Shown: one piece after another, positions 58,420 through 64,000 of the stretch
Layout of the letters: each line of letters opens with the position of its first letter
Numbering within the stretch: position 1 is the stretch's first letter
Assembly: GCA_030765065.1 (NCBI GenBank)
Contig: CM060990.1
Location: 280,639,341 to 280,703,340 of the forward strand
Length of the DNA stretch: 64,000 nucleotides
Direction of reading: 5' to 3'
From: Deroplatys truncata
Taxonomy: Eukaryota > Arthropoda > Insecta > Mantodea > Mantidae
Program-made: the position numbers and the translations under genes
The notes under the pieces: model-generated
Databases searched by the model: none
What the model saw: the letters and a program-made list of their open reading frames with translations, nothing else
Told to the model about the DNA's origin: nothing

Positions 58420-59631
58420 TAGGGTTGCCATACGTCCTGAAAAAGCGGGATTTTCCGAATTTTAGCACATGGACAAGAGTCCCGCCCTATTTTCAACAAA
58501 TCATCAAAGCTGCTGAATAAATAAACATCTGTTATTCTTGCATTTCTATCGCAATGCTAGCGCCGCGCCGTAGACAACTCGCTGCACTATTAAGAGAACT
58601 ATCGTCAAAGAGTATAATAGTATTGTTACTACTACAATCTCTTTGATTAGCGCTCAATGCTGGTGCTTTGTTTTCTTGCCGTAACGCCTTTTTACTGTCA
58701 CTCACTCATGTCTTTCTAAGTCTATAATTAACATAAAGAGAAAATCCGTATTGGTTGTGAATGAACTGAATTTTGTTGTAAACATACTAAAAGAAAGGAA
58801 TGACCAACATTGTCTGCCTCTTACTGTGAAAGGCGTTTTAGAAGAAATAGATCACCCAGCCGTTGTTAAGACTTTTGAACAAGAAGCAAAAAATTGCTAG
58901 GTATTTCACTTGTCTCCTTATTTACAAAAGTGGTTTTATTACTTCACTGATCTTAAGTGTTTCAATTGGTTGCTCTTGAAGGAAGTACCAACTTGGGGTG
59001 AGAGTATAGAAGACACTGTTAAATACTTATTTAAACATGGTTACAAAGTTGATCTCTCATTAGCATTCAACCAATCAGTGTGTTTAATAACTTTGTGGAA
59101 GAAAAATCGAATGACCCGACTCTTGACATTAATTTCATGCAAAGACTACATGGGTGGAATTTTTCAGTTCTTGTAAGAATAGTGAGCATTATTCTGAACT
59201 ATTAAGGATTTCCCAGTTTCATTTCCGTTTGCCTTCCCCTAATGCATGTGTGGAAAGAATTTTCTCCATGATGAATGCACAATGGACAGATGACAGGAAT
59301 GGGCTAAAGTTTAAATCTGTTGGAGCAATTCTGTGGTTTAATTTAATTTGAGAATAATGGCATGCTTGCAATTTCATGAATATCTGATGCAAAACAATGT
59401 GTTGGTAAAGGATATTTTATCTTCAGAAAAATATGAGTGGTGTAAGACTAAGAATAATTAATGAAGTAACAAACTTACCGATACATTCAAAATGACACCT
59501 GTAGCTCTTGCACATACATGCATATATTGCAAAGTCTGCGTACATTTTATGACAATATAAGAATTAAGTAATCAATTACAATACTTTCAGATAGAGTCCC
59601 GAATTCTTGTCTCATCCCTATGGCAACCCTA
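58420..59631 (+). mobile_element. Internally deleted hAT element
   Basis: Terminal inverted repeats TAGGGTTGCCATA at the left and TATGGCAACCCTA at the right, which is the end sequence common in hAT transposons. The 8-bp flanks CGTACAGT and AGTGCGGT agree at five positions, consistent with a decayed 8-bp duplication. It encloses relic B. Confidence 0.75.
58738..59351 (+). pseudogene. hAT transposase relic B, C-terminal part
   Basis: Eroded transposase. Segments are YLQKWFYYFTDLKCFNWLLL and KEVPTWGESIEDTVKYL, then, after a frame change near 59160, ISQFHFRLPSPNACVERIFS and MMNAQWTDDRNGLKFKSV. The last is the hAT dimerisation signature (SNA.VERIFS, NAQW...RN.LK). A TAG stop precedes the first segment near 58898. 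There is no N-terminal zinc finger or DDE core. Confidence 0.75.
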
Positions 59632-59883
59632 AGTGCGGTTTTCAGTTTTGAAATGTGGTTCATTTGTATATTCCTGTGCGGCTTTCTGGTTCGGAGATTG
59701 GCATTATTGCTTGGCTAGTAATAACAGGCGACTGGAGACCATGGAGGTAGAGTATATACTGGAGAAATCGCGAAACAGAGTTCTTACGAATGAAATCGAG
59801 CCGTCGTCTGCCATGTTGGACGGGTCAATTTCACTGTACGGTATATCGTTATGGTATATTTTAATGGAATTTAAGGTCAAATA

Positions 59884-59945
59884 ATGGGAATATGCTGTGT
59901 TGCATATGGATGTAACAGCAACCAAAGATCTGTTATCACAGATAG
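59884..59945 (+). CDS. Possible first exon of a THAP-domain protein
   Basis: ATG at 59884 opens MGICCVAYGCNSNQRSVITD. This fits the start of a THAP zinc finger (M...C..YGC.N) with its first two cysteines. It is followed directly by GTAAAC, a splice-donor-like sequence at 59946. A downstream exon with the rest of the C2CH finger was not found in the window. It could be a host gene exon or a relic of a THAP-carrying transposon such as a P-like element. Low to moderate confidence because the exon is very short. Confidence 0.35.
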
Positions 59946-61035
59946 GTAAACACGATAAGTAGCCATTATTAAATGCTCGTTGATAAACATAATGTGTTAA
60001 AAAATACATCTGCTTTGTAATTACCAAATATTTATCCAAACCTCCTTTATATACCTTTTATACTTAGCGTTCTATTTTATTATTCGAATTAATTGTGAGA
60101 TATATGAAGTAGTTAATGCTTCCTTTCACACGCCCATTTTGTTTTCAACTGTCTAGAAAACTTTATTTTCTACTCATTAACATCGATACCACCATTAGAT
60201 TAAGGAATGTACTAAATAACCATTAAAATTAGGTTGTTACAAAAAATATCTTCCACTTATTTCCATACATTCTTTTCTCATAAATTCAATTACAACATAC
60301 GTATTATTGGAAAGGTGTCCAATACAACCATACTTGGTCTTCTGTGTAAGCAAGATACAGTAATTTTAATTCATAATTATATCCGATTTTGCTCTCTACC
60401 TACAACCAGATAAAATATTTTATCTAATACTTCTATGATGTTTGGTAGGACAGAGGTATAATTAAGCCTCTTAAAAGGTTTATGGTAATTGACAATTGAT
60501 AAGTTCTTTTTCTAATAGCGAAAAGTTAGTTTGAGGAATGAATATAATTCTTTGTTTAGAATTGTGCCATACCAGTATTATTTACAACTTGTTGGGAAAG
60601 AATGTTTAAATTAGTTTTGAAGTACCTATTTCATTTTGGGGAACCTAAAACTTAAAAAAGTGGAATTTTAATTTTCTGTTCATCTCTAAGAGTTACATAG
60701 GCATATGTGTACCTGAGTTATTGAAAGATCACCCATATGCTTGTCCTAACTTGTGATACAGATATGGGCACATATTCTTGGTAAGAAAATCTGTTTTCTT
60801 TGCAGAATCCTACAATATCAGCTTGATCACTTGGATCAGTTCTGTGGTGTTCTGCAGGTAGAAGCTTTAGTTTACTTGTGTTTGCCATAATAATGTTGCA
60901 TATTGATGGCATAGTTAAGTTGCTTTACCCGTAAACTATTGAAGGCATAGTTCCGTTCTGTTGCAAGGTTGTTGTGGCTTTTTCTACACACTTGCACTGG
61001 TATTGTAAGTGAACCCAAGTCGGAGGAATGGTTGC
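59946..61035. other. Unassigned sequence
   Basis: AT-rich. If the THAP exon is real this would be its intron. No coding or RNA feature is recognised. Confidence 0.4.
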
Positions 61036-61325
61036 AAACTTTAGATAAAGTATACCTGCAATTTCGGTAAGTTAATGAGGGGTTACTGTTTTAAATACAA
61101 TAAAAAACGGCGGACTAGGTTTAATATTTCCTCAGTCGTAGTTTGTAAAATATACGCCAGGTTTCGTAAACTTAAGGAGAAGTTATTACTGTACATGCAA
61201 GAGAAACCGGCGGACTTGGTTTAATACTTCTTCGGTCGCAAATACTTCTTCGGGACTCGAACCCGCGACCCTCAGCTTGGCGGAGCGCCGAAGCTATACG
61301 CCCCAGCGGCCACGGCTACGAGGGC
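61036..61325 (-). repeat. tRNA-derived SINE with duplicated body
   Basis: On the minus strand the head reads GCCGTGGCCGCTGGGG then GTCGCGGGTTCGAGTCCCG. The second contains a perfect B box (GGTTCGAGTCC), and the first is an A-box-like segment at about the right distance upstream. The body is two diverged copies of a roughly 100-bp module, each with ACC.AGTCCGCCG preceded by AGTATTAAAC or AATATTAAAC. It does not fold as a functional tRNA. Confidence 0.6.
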
Positions 61326-61849
61326 CGGCTTTATTAAAATATTGTCAAAAATGTTGGATTATGGTGTTCTAAAGCACAAGTAACTATGCGATTCATTATC
61401 GCACTGACTGATAGTCTGTCCAGCATGGCGGTGAAGCTAGCCAATAACGGCTCGTAATCCCAGAACATTGTAGGAAATCCAGTTGTTATTTCTACCGCGC
61501 CAGGGAGTAAGAGTATAAGTCGACAATAGCTAGTTTTCAGGAGAGAGGTTTGAGGTTTTCAAATCTGCGACACTATCAGCAGATGATGGTTTGAAATGAA
61601 TGAAACATGAAAATATGTCTAATATTGTTTATTTTTATATTAATAGTAATATTTTACTTTAAATGTTTTCAAGAATGAAATCACTGACTTGTACCATCAG
61701 AATCTATTTGTCGCCATAGTAATTTATACTATTAGAACCAAAGGAAAATAATGCAGAAGCATTTACTTTCACACTTTTTAACATTAAAGTTCACTTGGAT
61801 TATTCAATATTACAACAAACAAGAACGCATTGTTTCATTCATTGAATTC
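61326..61849. other. Unassigned sequence
   Basis: AT-rich, with no gene seen. Confidence 0.4.
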
Positions 61850-63806
61850 ATCTAAATCAGGTAGTGGACTTTTAGCTGCAGCGATGGTTTTTAACTTTGA
61901 TAAAAGCTGTGAAAACTGCGTCTATCAGTTGAAAGAAGTCCAATAAATCCTCTTTTTTCCCCTTAGATTTTGGAAGTAAATGTGTTTAGTATTTCTTGGG
62001 ATTTAGTGGATCATCTTGATAGCAGTTTCTCCGGTCCAAATTAACTTCTCTGAAAGGTGCATATTCATCAAGAGTGCACTTAAACTGAAAGGTTCATTTA
62101 TCTTTAGTTTAGCCTAGCTATCTTATCTCAGTCCACTTCTAGGGTTCACCCCCAATGTCCTTCTTTCTAAGAAACAAGCTGGTCTTGTAAAGGTCCGCAA
62201 AATTGAGGAAGTCTGCATGAATAAGTTCTACAACTTCAAATTTATTTCTCTTTCCAACACTTTTGACAAGCTGATACCAGTCATAAGGGTGTGATATTAT
62301 AGCCAAACGCAACTTTTTCGGCTTTTCTATAAGCCCATGGTCCATGTCACATTCCAAGTGAATGTGTCTACTCACCATGAATTTGTGGTCCACCAACTGT
62401 AGATTAAAATTAGTCTGCATCAAATATAAGAACATTGTTGAAACATGAGAGTTGCGATTCTGCCTTCCACACGTGTATGAATACGAAGTCACCTGTTTCA
62501 CGTCTTCGGTAGCTGAGAAAGTTCTCTCAAAATACAGGTAGCAATCTGATTCGCTCCACGAGCACCTTCTTCTTCATGCCACATGTAGCATCGTAAAGGT
62601 GGTTTGCTAGTCCCATGCACAAATTATACGTCCACAATAGTCTATTATAAAAAGACACAGATGACTGGACGAAAGGTGTGGGCAAACATTGCTGTAAATA
62701 AAAGTGTAGCGTCTTCTACTGTGGTGAGACCTAGCAATGGTCTTGTCTAGATCTTTTTGTAGGTATGCCCTATCGGCTTCTGCATGACAAACAGAAGCTT
62801 CATTTCTGATCTTCTCTTCTTCTTCGCCACTGGTTAACTTGTGAAATACCCTAGAATACATAATGCGATCCAGATGATTGACATTTTATTCTTTGTAAAG
62901 TGAATACATGGTATATACATCAAGAAATGCAGGAATATATTACTTGTTTATAATTCCAGTGTAATGAGATTCGTAAGACGGAAAGGATAGTATATGGTCG
63001 CGAACCTCAATCAATCGTTCTGCAGAGACCAAATTACCAGGTAATTTTTTCCCTCTGTTGTCTTGCTAGATTACACCAGAAGTAGACATATTTCTATTTG
63101 TTATTGCCAGAGTTGCAAACATTTGTGTCTCATCAAGTATGTTCATAAAACATCCACTACATGCCTTTATTCTTTCACCATTTATTTTGAAATGAAAGTT
63201 ATGTGACACTATTCTAAACTTCTCATTTTTGGGATAATCTATTCTTTTGCTTGATATTTTAGTTTCCACTGTATCGACAAAGCTGAAAACATGTGCTACT
63301 CTCTTATATCTGCTGCCAAGAGACCAGTATTCTTTAAATATTCTTTCCCTTACATCTTCAGAAATCTTTCTTTACACTTTGCTGGACAGTCACGTAGCGG
63401 TTTTATTTCTCTGGCCCTAACAAATTTACTTTCCAAAGTAGTATAAGACTTTCCACTATTACATTTATATACTTCTGTCTTTTCTTGACCTTGAAAATTT
63501 ACCTTGTTTGCATCAGGTTGCGTTTGTTGTGAATGTCTTGTTCCTATCCTAACACTAGCTTTCTTATGGCAAGAAACTTGATGGAAAAATTAACCTCATC
63601 CTCGCTTGAACTACCATGTCTACAGGTTCATAACTTGGATCTGTTTCAGTATTATCATTCGCTTCTTCACCTCCATCTATGTTCATTGGTTCTAGCACTA
63701 CCAAACTGCTATCCCTTCTTTCACCTTTTCTTCCCACTTCTATAGAGCGAAAATATGGATTGTTTTCGATGTTTTCGTTTATTTCCCCAGTGTCATCTAC
63801 CACCAT
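61850..63806 (-). pseudogene. DUF7869-like arthropod gene, broken
   Basis: Minus-strand pieces in the order of a known uncharacterised arthropod protein group. They are an acidic N-terminal piece (63564-63806), HFKINGERIKACSGCFMNIL (63066-63269), HAEADRAYLQKDLDKT with a beta-rich stretch (62607-62861), and MWHEEEGARGANQIAT (near 62540-62590). QLVDHKFMVSRHIHLECDMD and the HPYDWYQLVKSVGKRNKF segment follow (62139-62501), then a C-terminal piece with KSKGKKRGFIGLL (about 61900-61960). HxHxE/CD in the fifth piece is the most conserved mark. Frame changes and stops separate the pieces. Members are often multicopy and transposon-associated; biochemical function is unknown. Confidence 0.6.
62139..62501 (-). 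pseudogene. DUF7869-like core piece
   Basis: The longest open part (120 codons) of the broken gene. It contains QLVDHKFMVSRHIHLECDMD, then HPYDWYQLVKSVGKRN, FEVVELIHADFLNFADL and LRKKDIGGEP. The spacing from the His-x-His...Cys-Asp motif to the KNKF-like KRNKF segment agrees with the family as I remember it. It ends at a TAG. Confidence 0.6.
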
Positions 63807-64000
63807 TGACTACAACACCCCCAAACAGATACTTAAAAATTAATAATGATAGTATTTTTATAATTACATAAATAGCATTATAATATAGGCACTTGGAACA
63901 ATATTACTTATCTTTAGAATTACTTAATGTACATGCAAAACCTTTATCTTCAGTTTCAACCTTTAGATAAACTTCAGTAAGTTCTATATTGTCTGATGCT

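Noticed and set aside
61236..61325. Functional tRNA gene
   Set aside because: A B box is present but no acceptor stem or anticodon arm can be paired, and the sequence continues into a repeated body as in SINEs.

Overview
The window is eukaryotic repeat-rich DNA, most likely from an arthropod and probably an insect. Supporting signs are AT-rich sequence, spliced and TATA-driven genes, Tc1/mariner and hAT relics, an I-type LINE with RNase H, and insect-style tRNA-derived SINE sequence. I see no confident intact host gene. The species cannot be named from the sequence alone.

Layout. A satellite array runs through most of the window (1-4756, 21723-23353, 40687-44382, 51745-57256). Its monomer is about 1.45 kb, built from about 60-bp subrepeats plus a few copies of a 70-bp module. 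Three insertion complexes interrupt it. Complex 1 (4757-21722) holds two TA-flanked Tc1/mariner-like elements, one of which was split by a 15.1-kb palindromic element (5806-20901). Complex 2 (23354-40686) is a 17.3-kb palindromic element inserted directly into the satellite. Complex 3 (44383-51744) is a Tc1-like transposon split by a full-length LINE. The last 6.7 kb (57257-64000) holds two hAT relics, a possible THAP zinc-finger exon, a tRNA-derived SINE and a broken gene resembling the arthropod DUF7869 group.

The main result is that both palindromic elements have the insertion signature of Polintons/Mavericks: 6-bp target duplications (GCGACC and CCGGTA) and termini that begin 5'-AG. They share the terminal 9-mer AGTAGGGTA. 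They do not have the usual Polinton layout of short TIRs around a block of virus-like genes. Instead each is almost wholly inverted repeat: arms of about 7 kb around a spacer of 0.68 kb (element 1) or 3.3 kb (element 2). Element 2 carries a protein-primed family-B DNA polymerase gene in each arm, transcribed outward. That gene has N-terminal zinc fingers and an endonuclease VII-like HNH segment, and it sits behind a triplicated TATA promoter. Element 1 keeps a spliced gene across its centre whose last exon resembles the N-terminal region of the same polymerase. I found no integrase, packaging ATPase, protease or capsid gene in either element.

Two further points stand out. The four frame changes in the polymerase are the same in both arms although the arms otherwise differ by roughly 1%, which implies late palindrome formation or arm-to-arm homogenisation. 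The 70-bp subterminal repeat of element 2 is the same repeat found in every monomer of the surrounding satellite, which links the element and the array.
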